Assembly: GCA_021613535.1 (NCBI GenBank)
Contig: CP075494.1
Location: forward strand, 13,640,001-13,704,000
Reading direction: 5' to 3'
Length of the DNA stretch: 64,000 bases
Source of the DNA: Adineta vaga
Taxonomy: Eukaryota; Rotifera
Under the pieces are notes generated by a model, which was not told the origin of the DNA, searched no databases, and saw only the letters and a program-made list of their open reading frames with translations. Shown here in pieces: positions 1 to 12,451 of this stretch. The translations under genes and the position numbers were made by a program. The first letter of the stretch is position 1, and every line of letters begins with the position of its first letter.

Positions 1-716
1 TCTATTTATATACATATGATAAAGAACAAATGGATTACAACATCTTCGTCAAGAAACCGGTGAAACGTATCGCGACAATATATCATCTTTAATACTTGTC
101 CTAGTTTTCCGGACAAAACTATTAGACTTTCTTAATGAAACTAACCAGATGTTTGATGTATAATTACATAAAAATATATATATTTATGTAAATATCTTTT
201 TGCTTTCTTTTCGTTTATCTCTGCCTTGATTTTTCAAGTTCATTCACTACACTAATATACAGCATGCATCACTTCAAATGCATTGACGCATAGATCATTT
301 TCTATTATCAATTTGCATATGATCAAATTTAACAAAAACCGAAGACGAAGAAAAGAAATCGACGAGTGTACAATCGAACGAATGAAAAAGAAAGCGTATA
401 CACAATTGGTTTGATTGTAATGTGTATGTATATGTACTTATAATAACGAGCCATCGCGTTTCTGATGTATATTTTTCATGAAAAGAATGACGAGAGAGAG
501 ACAAAATGAAAGACTTTTAAATGTATTTTTAACTCTCAGACATAGACATTCTCAAGGATTTCTGTTATTGAAAGAAGAATATTTACCCGTTTGTTTTATC
601 GGTATGTCGATTATCTGGTTTGCAATTGATATTCCTGTCTTATCTGTATTTTTTTCTTTGCTATTCCCTATGAAAAGATAAATATACAAAAGCGAGTAAG
701 CGATCCATTATCGTAC

Positions 717-1062
717 CGATATCATTTAGCGGTTGTTGATATTCTTCGACAGTTTGCTCTTGTACATTGATTGGCGATTGTTGTGCAAGAGTTTTAACAA
801 GATCAAGATCAAGTGAAACTGGTCGTTTCATACGTTTTTTTAACCAACCACGTCCGATACACATGGGTATAGGTGTTTGTTGTGTGTTGATATTAAGTTG
901 TGATTTATAATGTTGAGATTCTTTGGAAATTGGTAATGTATTATTGGTTGTTGTTGCTGTTTTATTTCGAAATATTGACAGATTTCTTGTCGAAAGAAAA
1001 TGACTAAGAAATGCATTGCGTTTTTTTGGTCCATTTGCGCTGCCTGGAGTGGCTGATGCCAT
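717..1062 (-). CDS. candidate alternative first exon (MASATPGSANG...), gene continues off the left edge
   Basis: An ATG at 1062 opens 115 codons with good local codon usage, then a possible donor (CG|GTACGA) leaves one spare base (phase 1). The frame stays open a little further to a stop at 661, and a phase 0 donor (GCTTTT|GTATAT) is also possible. The peptide is basic and polar, with a lysine/arginine patch near its middle (GWLKKRMKRPVSLD) and no domain I recognise. No matching downstream exon is visible on minus before the window ends, so if this is real the body of the gene lies to the left. It shares its splice phase with the candidate first exons at 2336, 4046, 7961, 10392 and 12307. Confidence 0.4.
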
Positions 1063-2335
1063 TGATTGATGAAAATAGGTGGAAGAAAGAAAGGAAGGAA
1101 ACGAGCAAGGTAAAGGTGGACTCTTTGAGTCTATTTTGTATAATACAGTCTCAGCAAAAGGATCTTTTCTCTCACTTCTTTTGACATACATACATATACA
1201 TAACGTTTCTTTCTTTTCTCGTTCTGTTGTATACTCTCGATTTTTTTTCTTTCTTTTTTTCTTCTTCTTCCATTCTCTTCGATTTCTTTTTTCTTTTCCT
1301 TCGACATTTCTTCATCAGAACACCTGAATACTTGCACATAACTAATATACAACAAAAAAAAGCGAAACAGGCGAGAAGCAAATATGTCGAATGACATTTG
1401 GAAAATGTGTCCGATTATCGTGAAATAAAAAGAAAACCTTCGATGTCATACGGACACGAAAGACCCATTGAACACACATATGTTTATAATTATAATTATA
1501 AATGTTACATCAAACATGTGTGTAGAAATGAATATTGAAAAATTTGTTACAAAAGATGTTTCAATGAATAATTTCTCTATTTATGACATTCAATTGTCAT
1601 ATACTTATCAAGTCATATTCTATGATTAACCTTTGAAAGAAAATTTTCTTTGCTTATTCATTCAAACAATCATAAAACAAGATATACATGACAATGATTT
1701 TAATCACGAAAAGAAGTATTCTTATAGGTAATTCAAGAACTATTTCTAACACAATGTTGTTTCTGGGATTTAGAAACGAAATGATATTTGAATTGATAGA
1801 TTATATGAACAAACGTTAATGAAAATCTATATCGTTTTCTTTTTTGTCTTTACTTTAACTCCTTCTTTTAACTTTGTTCAATACTTTCATATTGACAGGT
1901 ATCCAATCCAATCTTCTTGATATATACATAACTATATTCATTCATCCATTCAATACTCCACCCTAACCAACTCTAATTACACACCTTCAGTTTTAATACA
2001 GTTGCCTACAAAGCTTTCTCTCTCTCTCTTTTTATCTACTCGAGCAAAAAAAAAAGAAAGATTACATCATGCTTTTTCTTTATGTTATCGATATATGTTT
2101 AACAGGTATTCATTTCTTCATTTTTTACATATAACGTTAAACATATGAATGTTCGTATGAAACTTTTCTCTGATTTAAAAAAAAAAAGAAAAATTTGATA
2201 TGTGTCAAGTCCAATTAGAACTGAACGTTAAGAAAATGAAGTGAAGAGGAAGAAGAGAAGAACTCTTGAAAATCACTTGTGATTTTCGTCGTTAAACAAT
2301 AGGCCTGTCCGTCAGGCAACAGATGGACATATTAC

Positions 2336-2498
2336 CTTTAATTTTCGATTGAGAAAATATTGGTCGAACAGAAATTTGTTCTTTGTAGTGATGAATACGA
2401 GTTGGTAATGGACTACTTGTTTTAAGTTTATACAACGATGAAGTGTTGTTTTTCGAAGACGACGAAGGTTTGGATGAACATGTTGGAGTGTTGCCCAT
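2336..2498 (-). CDS. candidate alternative first exon with N-myristoylation-like start (MGNTPTCSS)
   Basis: An ATG at 2498 gives 54 codons, then a donor (AAAG|GTAATA) in phase 1. The start MGNTPTCSS fits the N-myristoylation pattern (Met-Gly, Ser/Thr at position 6) and has a cysteine at 7 that could be palmitoylated, so the isoform could be membrane-anchored. The rest is Ser/Lys-rich and without a domain. An in-frame upstream ATG at 2528 would add a hydrophobic stretch (MVFFLLLLFE) encoded by a TTC/AAT-rich tract, which I regard as non-coding. The downstream exon is not in the window. Confidence 0.35.
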
Positions 2499-2937
2499 TT
2501 CAAATAATAATAATAAGAAGAAGACCACGACGGACTAATTGTATACTTTGAATTCGGCCTTCTTCTTGGTTTCGTTTTGTATTTTCGTAATCGCGGTACG
2601 TGTTATTCTTCTTCGTTTTTAAATTCGATGTGTTGCTTTTTCTCTACTTAATCACAGGTCAATATTGAGAGATTAGTTTTTTTGCAAAAATATTCCATTT
2701 AATAACATCAACTTGATGTTTAAAGATAAATGTCCATTTAAGTGCGACGAATAAAAAAAAGTTTGAAGAAAAAAAATCCAACAACGTACATATACTCAAG
2801 TGCTTATGGTAGTCAATAGGCAGCAGCGGATAAGTGGCATTTTTTTAAAATTGCAATTATTATTAATGTTGAGCAATTGCTGACACAATGAAAGCAAGTA
2901 AAGAGAATAAGAGAGCAAACGAGAAGAGAAAAGGAGA

Positions 2938-2967
<30 letters not shown>
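2938..2967. repeat. (AAT)10 microsatellite
   Basis: Ten uninterrupted AAT units in non-coding DNA between two candidate first exons. The neighbouring stretch 2499-4045 otherwise shows only short simple repeats, including a (TA)n run at 3811-3831 and a GAT/CAT-rich patch near 3490-3540, and no convincing gene. Confidence 0.9.
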
Positions 2968-2971
<4 letters not shown>

Positions 2972-4045
2972 GACAAATCACAGGCAATATGCCGATATAG
3001 TACGATATTTTCTCTATATATCAACGCATGTATATACATGAACGGTGGGACATCCGATACCATCGTTATTGAGCAGAGATGACAAGAAAATTGATTTCTT
3101 TTTTTTCTCCCTCTCTCTCTCTCTGCCTTATTTTATTCATGGATGTTAATACAGAGGAGGTTATTTGTATAAGTTAACGTATCTGAACAGTTTTTATCAT
3201 TAAATGAGCATCTTTCACTTGATCATTCGAGGACGAAACAAGTTGATCAAATAAGAAATAGAAGAAGAAAAAAATCTCGACTATATTTTCTATTCTTATT
3301 CTTTGATTCAATCATTTCTATCGAAGTTCAATTGAGTTGAATAATACTAAGCATGCAAACTATGCATGCGCATGGCTAGTTCATTCATTGTTCATCTTAG
3401 ATAGGAGAATATTGAACTACTACTACTACAGATGAGTGAATCCTCTTTACCTTGTATTTACGCTAGATGCACTTTTGCTTCCAAGCAAGCAGATGACGAT
3501 GTTGATGATGACGATCATCATCATCCTCATCATCATGATCAATTGAGTATATTTTATTGACCTTACTCAAGAACGATGTTGTATACTCAGATACGTAATA
3601 TGCATCAAAAGAAGGAAAAAAAATACAAACATTTCTTGTCTTTTATCATAACTACAACACAGATGTACACATTAGAATACATCAGTCGAACAAAAATACT
3701 AAGCTCAATGAATTATCATCATCATCATCATGAAAAATAAACTTCTACATTTCCTCATTATTCAATGTAAGTTGATCTAACGAGATTTATTTCCATACAC
3801 ATCTGCGAGATATATATATATATATATATATGCAGTGAACCTTGAGATTTAGTTAATAGTCGCAAGAAAAGAAAATGTCATCGCATCCGATTGATAAAAG
3901 GAAAACATTGTAATCAATATGTATAAAATCAACTTCGTCGCAGTTTTTCTTAGAAAAAAAAAGGAACGAAAACATTGGTTTAGATTACTAGATAAATCAA
4001 GTTTCTTCATAGAACGCTACATGGCATACATTCATTCATCATTAC

Positions 4046-4157
4046 CTCGTTCATATGCAGTTCGTGAAGCTGAAACTGATCGTCGAGCATTTTCTGACGA
4101 TGGTGGTGGTGGTGGTGCCGTTGGATTAAAACGTTTATAAAAATTCGATCGATACAT
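4046..4157 (-). CDS. candidate alternative first exon (MYRSNFYKRFNP, proline run)
   Basis: An ATG at 4157 opens 37 codons and ends at a donor (CGAG|GTAATG) in phase 1. The peptide starts basic and aromatic (MYRSNFYKRFNPTA), has six consecutive prolines, then a serine/arginine stretch (SSENARRSVSAS) that could be phosphorylated. Codon usage matches the real genes here. No domain is recognisable. It sits about 390 bases beyond the last clear sacsin-like exon on the same strand. That exon (4548-5105) also ends in phase 1, so both could join the same unseen exon. Confidence 0.4.
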
Positions 4158-4547
4158 AATTCAATTGAATATGAACACTTTTACTTCGGAAAAAAACAAC
4201 GTCTTAGCGCTGCTATTGGTAATGTCGTTGTCGCATGTAGTGCCAGTTGCGGTCGTCGTTCGATTAGTTCCACTGAGACATTTTCTTTTTTTCTATTCTA
4301 TATTCTCTGTCAGTTTCTTTTCTCTTTTCTATGTACGGTCGTTGTTTGAATGTAAAAAAAAATCGCCGACGATGAGTCGCCAAAAAAAAGAAGAAGAAGA
4401 AGAAGAACAAGAGAAAAAGAAATGTTCCGCTAGACGATAAATGATCTTCTTCTTCTTCTGCTTCTGTGAGAGAATGATAAACAAATACACATGCATAGGA
4501 AATGACAGCGCAAAGAAATTCATTAGATAAACAAACATCAATCCTAC

Positions 4548-7500
4548 CTTGAAAATTTTGTGATGATAATATTTCGTATAATTTCTTGTCAATAAATGGA
4601 CTGAGAAATTGATCATATTGTCGTTCATTAAATAGTTTCAAATAGTTCGATTGATAATCAAGTATATAAATATTTGATGATGATGATTTTTTTTGAAAAG
4701 TGATAAATTCATTATTAGCTAATGGTAATAATTGTAATTCGAGAACAAGACCAGGATCAGGATCATTTAAAATTATATAAGTTAATAATGATATTTTTTG
4801 TTCATAGGTTAAACGCGTAAGTATTGAAACATTTTTTGATAATAATTCCGATGCATGAAATGGTGTCATCACTTGTAAATAATGTTTATTCGAATATTTA
4901 CATAAACCATTGATCACATGCGAGGGAAGAATAACAATAGGTGCATTAGCTTCAGAAAAGACATATGTTAGAACATCTTGTATCGAACCTGATTGAACAT
5001 TATTTATAATCATATCTTCAATTGCGACATAACCCCAACCATCAGTAACAGAATAGAATAATTCTTGTTTACCTAAATATGCATTCCAATCAAAGATTTT
5101 TTGTTCTATAGAATAATCAGAGGTCGAGGTTATTACTATGAGAATTTATCCATTCTTTTTCTCAGTAATTATTCTTTTAGGTTGTAATGCTTTTAGTCTT
5201 TCTCTTTTTTTTTGACTGAATACAAAGAAAAGTAATACAACGTCATCAATGATATTTTCTACTTATTAACAAATTAGTCTATTCCGGTTTAAAGTTTGCA
5301 TTCTATCATATAAGAATAGATCAAAGGTTGTGGAACGGTCAAGCCTAGAGCTACACATTATTCCAATGATATATACATAGTCAAAAAGAGAAGAAGAAAA
5401 GGTATTCTCTATGCCACCTAATCATTACGTATTATCCTTAAGATATCTCAGCTTATATAAGAAAGAAAAAGAACATCCCTTAAATAATGACATTTAAACT
5501 GTTGTTCATCGAAACATGATTGAAGAACGTTTGTCTAAGCAATATATATATATTAACATGAAGTGGTTGAAATTTCAATAAATTCCTCTTTGCATTTGTT
5601 TCAACTTACAATACATGTACACTTCAGTTTTTCAATATAAACATCTATACAATCGAACAAAATCAAGCATCTATAATTAGACTAAAATACGTATTACTAA
5701 TTGTACTGATAGAAAACATGATAATGTATTTCTGAAGGGCAAAAACTAAATCTCTATGATTGAATTATATAGATATAGATAAATCTAATTAACAAGATCA
5801 TAAAAAAGAAAGAACAACAACTATCATTCTTATTTTCTATAAAAACTTACCGATTTCTGCCCACATATCTGGTATAAGATGATTGATAATTTTGAGAAAT
5901 TGTTGTTGTGGTTGTAATAATGAATATTTTTGATTATCATTCAATAAACGTTGATGTTCATCAATATCAGGCATTAATTCCCAAATAAGATCAATCGTTA
6001 AATTGGATGTTGTTGTTGATGGTTTTATTAATCTTGAAAGATCTTTTAAAAACAAAGCATATGCTTTCGGAAATTGAATTTGTCGTAATTGAGTACAAAT
6101 GTCATCTTTACAAAATGTATTTAAAGATGGTATTATACAATAATAAAGTATTCGTGCAGCTGTAATTTGAATAGATTGATAATTTCGTGATAAACTTGAT
6201 AGAATGAATGCTTCAGGAGATAAAGAAAATGGAGTCAGAGGAAGAAGAAGTTTTAATTGTATGTCACGTTTATCACTTTCATTATAATCATTATAAATCG
6301 ATAATAACCAACGAGAAACATCACTAGAATATAAATATGATCTAATATTAATCTTTTATGTAAAACGTTGCTCAATTCTGTCTACTCGTAAGCTCTCACA
6401 ATCATACATAAGATTCGAAGCTAATCATCAATCTTAATTGAATAAAAGCAAAAATGATGCTAACCTTGTTTTGATCTCATCAATTTGTTTAGATAATGTC
6501 ATATGGATGAGTTGCGTTGTTGATTGAGCATCATGAATTGTTGTTAATATACGTTTATCAATTGATAAAAATCGTGTTAAACTTTGAAAATCTTTTGTAT
6601 AATCAAATTCAATATTGTTTATATTTGTTTGATTTAATAATAATTCAGTAAATGATTCATTGGAAATGAAATAACGAAGAATTTGTTGTTTAATATCATC
6701 TAAATTTTGTATATGTGATGCGATTTGTGTTGTTGAAGTTTGTCGTAATGGTAAACGTATTAATGTTCCATTATAAAATGTTTTCGATTTTAAAAGAAAA
6801 TAATCTAATGGAGAAAATTGATCTTGAAACATTTCAATATCGTCATTTTCAAGATCGAATATGGAAACATATGCACGTTCATCATTTGTCATACGTTCAT
6901 TCGGATCATAATAGACAACACGTGAACCACTTAATATACAAAGAAAATCTGTTAAATGAAAAAATGATGAAGCTGTCTTGGATATTGTCGATGTAGATTC
7001 ATGAATACCAAAAACATCTTCCCATTGTTGTTCGCTTAATTGAGCATCGTAAGTAATACATAATGCAACACCTTGATAGGAGGAAAATTCATCATTAATC
7101 AATGTTTGGGTCTCATAACATCGATCAACAAGATATCCATGAATAGTTGAAGCACCTAAAGATTGACCATAAGTTAAAAATGTTGATATTAAATCACATG
7201 AAGGTGGAACAGATGTTAATAGAGCACGAATTATATCACGTAATTGAAAGACTGGTGACGATATAATACGCATTTTTGCATACTGTACGTTTGGCGATGA
7301 ATCGTCTCCGGATGTATTGAGATTTGTTAAAGTAACAGGTGATTCTAAATGTAAAAAAATATAAAGTTTTCTTTTTCATCATGTTGATTTAACCGCGTCT
7401 CAATTTCGATATGAAAAGTAACAAGAAGGAGAAGGTTATTCATGTAAATGATTAAGTCTATAACTGTCTAAATATTGTTGTTTTTCTTCGAAGAAAAAAT

Positions 7501-10443
7501 AATAGTGATTCATCGATATTTCGATTTTGTTGTTGTTCTTATCAAAAGACAATAAATAGATCGTTCGTCCATCATCATCATTGTCTCTCTGACATATCCA
7601 TATATTTATGTGAAGTATAAAATCAAATCATCATCTACCAATGACTCGCTTACAATCGGATAAACTAATATTGATCGAAATAAACAAAGAAAAAAGCAAT
7701 CTGATTGAAGAGTTCTTCATTTCTTTATCCCATATGAATAAAAGTTGGATGAGAGAACAATTCAGCAGTTTTTTTTTTACTTTTCTTCTTATTTCGTTAG
7801 TTCGATACAAAGTAATCGGATACTTTGCCAAATGTTTGTTCTTTCTTCTTGTTCGTCTTCGTACATTACAAATGAAAAAAAAATCGTGTAAATGACCACT
7901 AGCACTACTATCAACACTATGGGAGATTGGCGATAATAGTCTTGCATTTGCGCAACTTACCCGAATTAAACTTATCGGGATGCATATCCATCAAAAATAA
8001 CAACAAGTTCGGTCACGTCAGCTACCTGCTTCTACCAATACTAATTGTTTTGTTCTCGCCGAGAAGAAGAAGAAGAAGAAGAAGAAGAAGAGATGAGCAC
8101 CCTTGCTTTGTACGTATGCATGTACATATATGATGGACGGTAAAGAATGAATGAATGAAGGGCGATTGGAGGAAGAGAGACAAGGAGACAATATATGTAT
8201 ATACGTATATATAAATATACGACCGAAAGAAATATGTCGACCTTATCACATCCACCTATAGTAACAATGACAGAGAATTTAAGTAACTTAGTCTATTTCG
8301 AAGCTCGTGTATAAACGAGGTCTTTTCAATTTACCTATCAAAAACAAATTATGCTCTAAACGCGCGCGCGCTTCCGTTGGTACCTAGTGTAGAGATTTAT
8401 TCACAAACGTCGTATGATGAAATGGCATGCACCTCGTTTTTTTTTGTTTGTCTTTTTCTAACGATTAAATTTCAGTTTGTCTCCGTTAAAACGTGAGTTT
8501 TATTTTAAATAAGTAGATAGATAGATTAACGAGTTTATTCTTTGTCTTGATAGATATATTTATGATAAAAAATATATTTTTAATGTCCTTTGAAACGGTA
8601 TATGTACTTTGAGATAAATGATAAGTATATGTTGTCAGTTAAGTTTCTTTATTAAAGAAATAAAAACGGTTATAGTCACGCATGAACATACACAGAACTA
8701 ATCGTTCTCATGAACAATAGAGACGAGCATAAAATTGATCGTACGTTGTTCTCTGATCAATTTTAACCAAGAAAGAAAGCAATACAATAATTGAGGTTTT
8801 CAATATGTTTATGTCAAAATTCAAATTAAACTTGACAGAATGAATGAAAAAACAATGAATCTTCAATTTTCAATCAAGATTTCTATTCACCTCAACAAGA
8901 TTACTAAACGATAAGAATAGCTTCGATATTCATACATAGTTTTCGAATATATTCTATGTGCAATGTGGATCTCTTTTTTTTCTGTAACTATTGAAAAAAT
9001 GTGAGTAAAGAAGAAAAAGAAAAAGAAAGGAAATCTTACTCGCTTCGAGATAGTAGACATTTACGATGATATACCATGTGTATATATAAATTTTACAACA
9101 CAAATAAGAGAAAATTTTCAAAAGAAATAATAGAAGAAAGAATAACCACCATAGAATTGTGTTAATAATAAAAAACAGCATTGCATAGAAGTTCTTTTTT
9201 TTCTATTATTATTTAATATTAACAGACATTACAAGTCAGATATGTCTTAGTGGATATCTGATCTTTTTTCAAGGTAATGTTTTATCGAAATAGTCATCAT
9301 TTTTCTAGGCAAACAGAAATCGAAGAACGAGGAATGGACTAATCGTGTAGTTTATGAGAAATAAATTGAATAGTATCCTGATGTTGATTATTATTCTAAG
9401 TGAAAAAAAAATAACCTACCTACTCGTCACTTTTTTTCTTACTAATCAAAGTCAGTTTCATTTGAATATATGACAAATCAGAAGAAAGAAATTTATCAAT
9501 CGGTCACTGAATACTCTCCCAACCTGTCACCATACTCACAAGGAAAAGAAAATGAACAACAGCTGGTTGATCAAATCAAATGTTTTATAGGTAAAAAAGA
9601 CCCGCAGAACTATCAATTTCTCGTCAAAAGTTAATCGTCGTCTTTCTAACCTTCACAAAACAAATTTCTCAACACATAAAAGATCAGCCTTGCTCTACGT
9701 CTTACCGAACGTCATGGCTTTTGATGCGTCTGTTGTTTATAAAGAAATAATCATTCTTCTATTTCAGTTTTTTTTCTCTCTATAACAGTAGCCAAAAAAC
9801 ACGCACGCGAAATCGGTAATTTGAAAATAGACACAAGAAATGAATGGAAGAATGTGAGAAAAGAAAAACGAGCATCTATTACCTTTCCTATTAGTCTCGA
9901 AGTACATACTTGACTATAAAAAAAAAGAGACGAATATCCTATCGAGATTTCATCAACAATTAATCCTTTTATACATAACACGTGTGTATACATCGATGAG
10001 AAATCCTAATTCTATTGGGTAGTTATAAAATGGAATTAAACAAAGAAAAGAAAATCGATCCAATTTGATGTTATTGTTATATAATTTTTCGAAAAATATT
10101 TCTTTCTCAGACAAAAACTTTTCAAAAGAAACGAAAGTAAAAGAATTTATTCGATTTCTACGTTTTCTCCTTTGCAGAATAATCAGAAGTTGTACTTACT
10201 GCTTTCTGGCATCATTATTGAATAGAACTTAGAAGAATCTATTTGATGTTCATTGATTAGTTCACAATTAGTGTCAATCAAAGAATCAGGTAGTTCTAGA
10301 AAAATAAATATATGACAAGTAATGAGAAAAACATTGTTAAGAAAATATTATTTCAACACAGACATTTGAATTTATTCTGAAAACATCTCACCTTGTTGCA
10401 TTGATGATGTTTTCTTCCCTCGTTTACGCTTATAACGCTTCAT
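4548..10443 (-). CDS. sacsin-like protein with one SIRPT/HSP90-like module, ATP site degenerate
   Basis: Five exons join in frame: 10392-10443, 10200-10295, 6465-7344, 5851-6323 and 4548-5105, giving about 686 residues before an unresolved C-terminus. Exon 3 carries the sacsin repeat core, recognisable from YQGVALCITYDAQLSEQQWED, FFHLTDFLCILSGSRVVYYDPN and GTLIRLPLR. Exon 5 has LELQLLPLANNEFITF, the sacsin leucine/proline motif. Sacsin is a large cochaperone linked to Hsp70 and intermediate filaments. Vertebrate sacsin is about 4,500 residues with three such repeats, so this is a short paralog. The Bergerat ATP-binding boxes are replaced (see findings). After 4548 the frame runs through low-complexity GAA/TTC DNA to a stop at 4264; an acceptor near 4460 or 4320 would also keep phase. 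Intron 2 is 2.9 kb, far longer than its neighbours. Confidence 0.75.
7961..7991 (-). CDS. candidate 31-base alternative first exon inside sacsin-like intron 2
   Basis: An ATG at 7991 encodes MDMHPDKFNS plus one base and runs into a perfect GTAAGT donor. Phase 1 matches the acceptor of the main sacsin-like exon ending at 7344, so an internal promoter could give a shorter N-terminus. The exon is very short and could be coincidental. Confidence 0.3.
8061..8092. repeat. (AGA)n microsatellite
   Basis: About ten AGA/GAA units, reading as polyarginine or polyleucine in the two strands. The open frames across it are artefacts of the repeat. Similar GAA/TTC tracts occur at 12597-12618, 59607-59630 and 62350-62379. 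Confidence 0.9.
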
Positions 10444-12306
10444 TATAACAATAAATTACCAATAATAGGAATAATAAATAAGTAGCGCGAAGGAGAGAAA
10501 AAGAATCCTATCGATGTGGTTTATAGAATTTTATCGGCGTATTAATAAGAAGCAATGTGGACTGCTTTCGTGGTTAATGAAAATGATGAAGGAGTTTTTA
10601 TAAAAAATAGATGAGAGAGATTTTTTGTTATTGTTATTGTTCTCTTTCACTTGCTTGCTTATATCGTCTTGTTCATTATATCGAACGATCAACGACGACG
10701 AAACGGACGTTCAACGTTATGTGTGTGTGTGTGTGTGTTCATCAAAAAGGAAAAAGAAGCTTCACTTCGTCTTCTTTTTTTCTCTTTCTAAGTATATATA
10801 TATATACACAAACGTGGTGAACGCCTTGACACACGAGAGAAAGAGGTTATCAACACAAGTACTCATACTATACGCATCGTCAGCTCGCTGTGCATTTTTT
10901 CATTGCCTATAATGATCGTATGTTTGTTCAGCACACTGCGTGTTCAGAATTATGACACAATCTCTTCGAATGAATCGATTTTCAGACAGACAAACTTTTG
11001 TTTTTTTCAAAGTCTTCGATGCATCAGTCAGAACTGAGACGAATTTCGCAACAATCAAAATGATCATTTTTGTTTCATAATTCTTAAATTTCTCTGTTCA
11101 ATACAAAAGATCTCAAATATCAATTTTTGTCTCTTCTAACGAACGTAACTAGAAAATACTTATCTTCCCATATTCTGAACAACAAGTTAGCCTTCACTAA
11201 CACTAGATCTATTTTCTTTGTTTTTTGACATATTAATACGTAAAAAGAAAAGAAACTGTTCTATGATGAATAGTATAATGAACAAAAAAAAACAGTAGAT
11301 AACCTTGTCGTGTAAACCTTTTATTCTCAACCTTTCCAAACATGTTCATCAAGGTTTAAATACAGATAAAGAAGAAATTTTCTCTCTTTTCGTTTTTGTT
11401 CTTTTCTCATTGTGATCTTAACAAATTATCAGTTGACCAATAAACTAGTATAAAAATTTCTTTTACTTGTCAATTCATTGTTATATTTACTCTAATAATA
11501 TAGTACAGTAAATGAATAGAGGGTTCTTCTTTTTTCTCTATTATATATCTTTTACTTTTGACAGCAATGCATGTCATGTGTCCAAAGAGGAAGAACATAT
11601 TTCATTTTATTATTATCAATATCTCACATCATCATGATGATCATACCAAATATAAATGACTATTACTACCCTTCTATCTCTGTATATATATATATATATA
11701 TATAAGTATATATCTTATGAGAATGTCGATATGTAGTAAGAGATAGGACATATGAGCATAATATCTATCTATTCTATTAAAGAAGAATAAATGAATGAAG
11801 CATTTGGGAAGAGAAGAGAGTAAAGCAGTGAAACATATCGGTCGAGTAGCGCCTACAGATGTGTGTGCATGCTTAATTCTCTTTAGTAGTATAGCGAGAG
11901 AAAGATGATCAAAGCAACCAACTGCTTGACTATCGGATAATATGTGCGTGACTAAAACGATATTCGATCAATTTCAAGACACAAATCTTTTCCTTCAATT
12001 GGGTTTATTCTTTAAACCTGACGAAAATAAAGTTCGAGAGAAAACGACAAACTATTTAATCTTTGATTAAATTTCAGTTCAACCTTGAATGAATAACTTG
12101 TATTCTACACAAGTAAATGTTGTTCGAAGCATTTCATTCCACAAAACAAACAAATAAAGATGATTGATTGCAATAAAAAGAAAAAGAAAAGAAAAACGAC
12201 GAAGAATTCATTTTCATCTACACAAAGACGTGTCCTTGGTTCGTAATCTCGATTAAGTAGGAAAAAAATGAAAAAGAAGAAACTTGAAAAATGTCTAAAT
12301 GTCTAC
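10444..12306. other. non-coding interval upstream of the sacsin-like start
   Basis: No gene is supported here. It contains a (GT)9 run at 10721-10738 and a (TA)n run at 11682-11704, with many T-rich and GAA-rich tracts. It probably holds the promoter of the exon at 10392-10443 on minus. If the exon at 12307 joins that gene, this is an intron. Confidence 0.5.
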
Positions 12307-12451
12307 CTGTTAATAGATGATTGTCGAGAATAGAAGAATTTTGCTTGATATGAGACGTATCAGTCGATGATGATTGACTATGAAGTGATGTAAGAATCGA
12401 GTCATTTTTATGGGTAATTGGACGAAAGATTTTCCGAAATTTTCGTATCAT
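12307..12451 (-). CDS. candidate alternative first exon (MIRKFRKIFRPITHK)
   Basis: An ATG at 12451 gives 48 codons, then a donor (ACAG|GTAGAC) in phase 1. The peptide begins with a basic, aromatic helix-like stretch (MIRKFRKIFRPITHK) followed by a serine/threonine-rich tail. Its style resembles the sacsin-like first exon (MKRYKRKRGKK) 1.9 kb downstream. The phase fits the acceptors at 10295 and 7344, so it may be a distal alternative start of the sacsin-like gene. No domain is recognised. Confidence 0.4.

Larger units (their letters stand above)
7345..10199. other. long intron of the sacsin-like gene
   Basis: This 2,855-base interval separates two exons of the sacsin-like gene. It holds simple repeats, including an (AGA)n run at 8061-8092 and a (CG)5 block at 8361-8371 that stands out in AT-rich DNA. 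It also holds a possible internal first exon (7961-7991). No transposon or nested gene was recognised. Confidence 0.6.

Noticed and set aside
1079-1397. Open frames on both strands around a TTC/GAA-rich tract
   Set aside because: They are produced by low-complexity pyrimidine/purine DNA, with Phe/Lys/Arg runs and no splice-linked neighbours.
4165-4440. Plus-strand frame of 91 codons
   Set aside because: It is antisense to the end of the sacsin-like region and to a candidate exon, and its C-terminal half is GAA repeat.
9443-9715. Two more very short ATG segments ending at phase 1 donors (9443-9461, 9706-9715) in the long sacsin-like intron
   Set aside because: At 19 and 10 bases they are too short to distinguish from chance.
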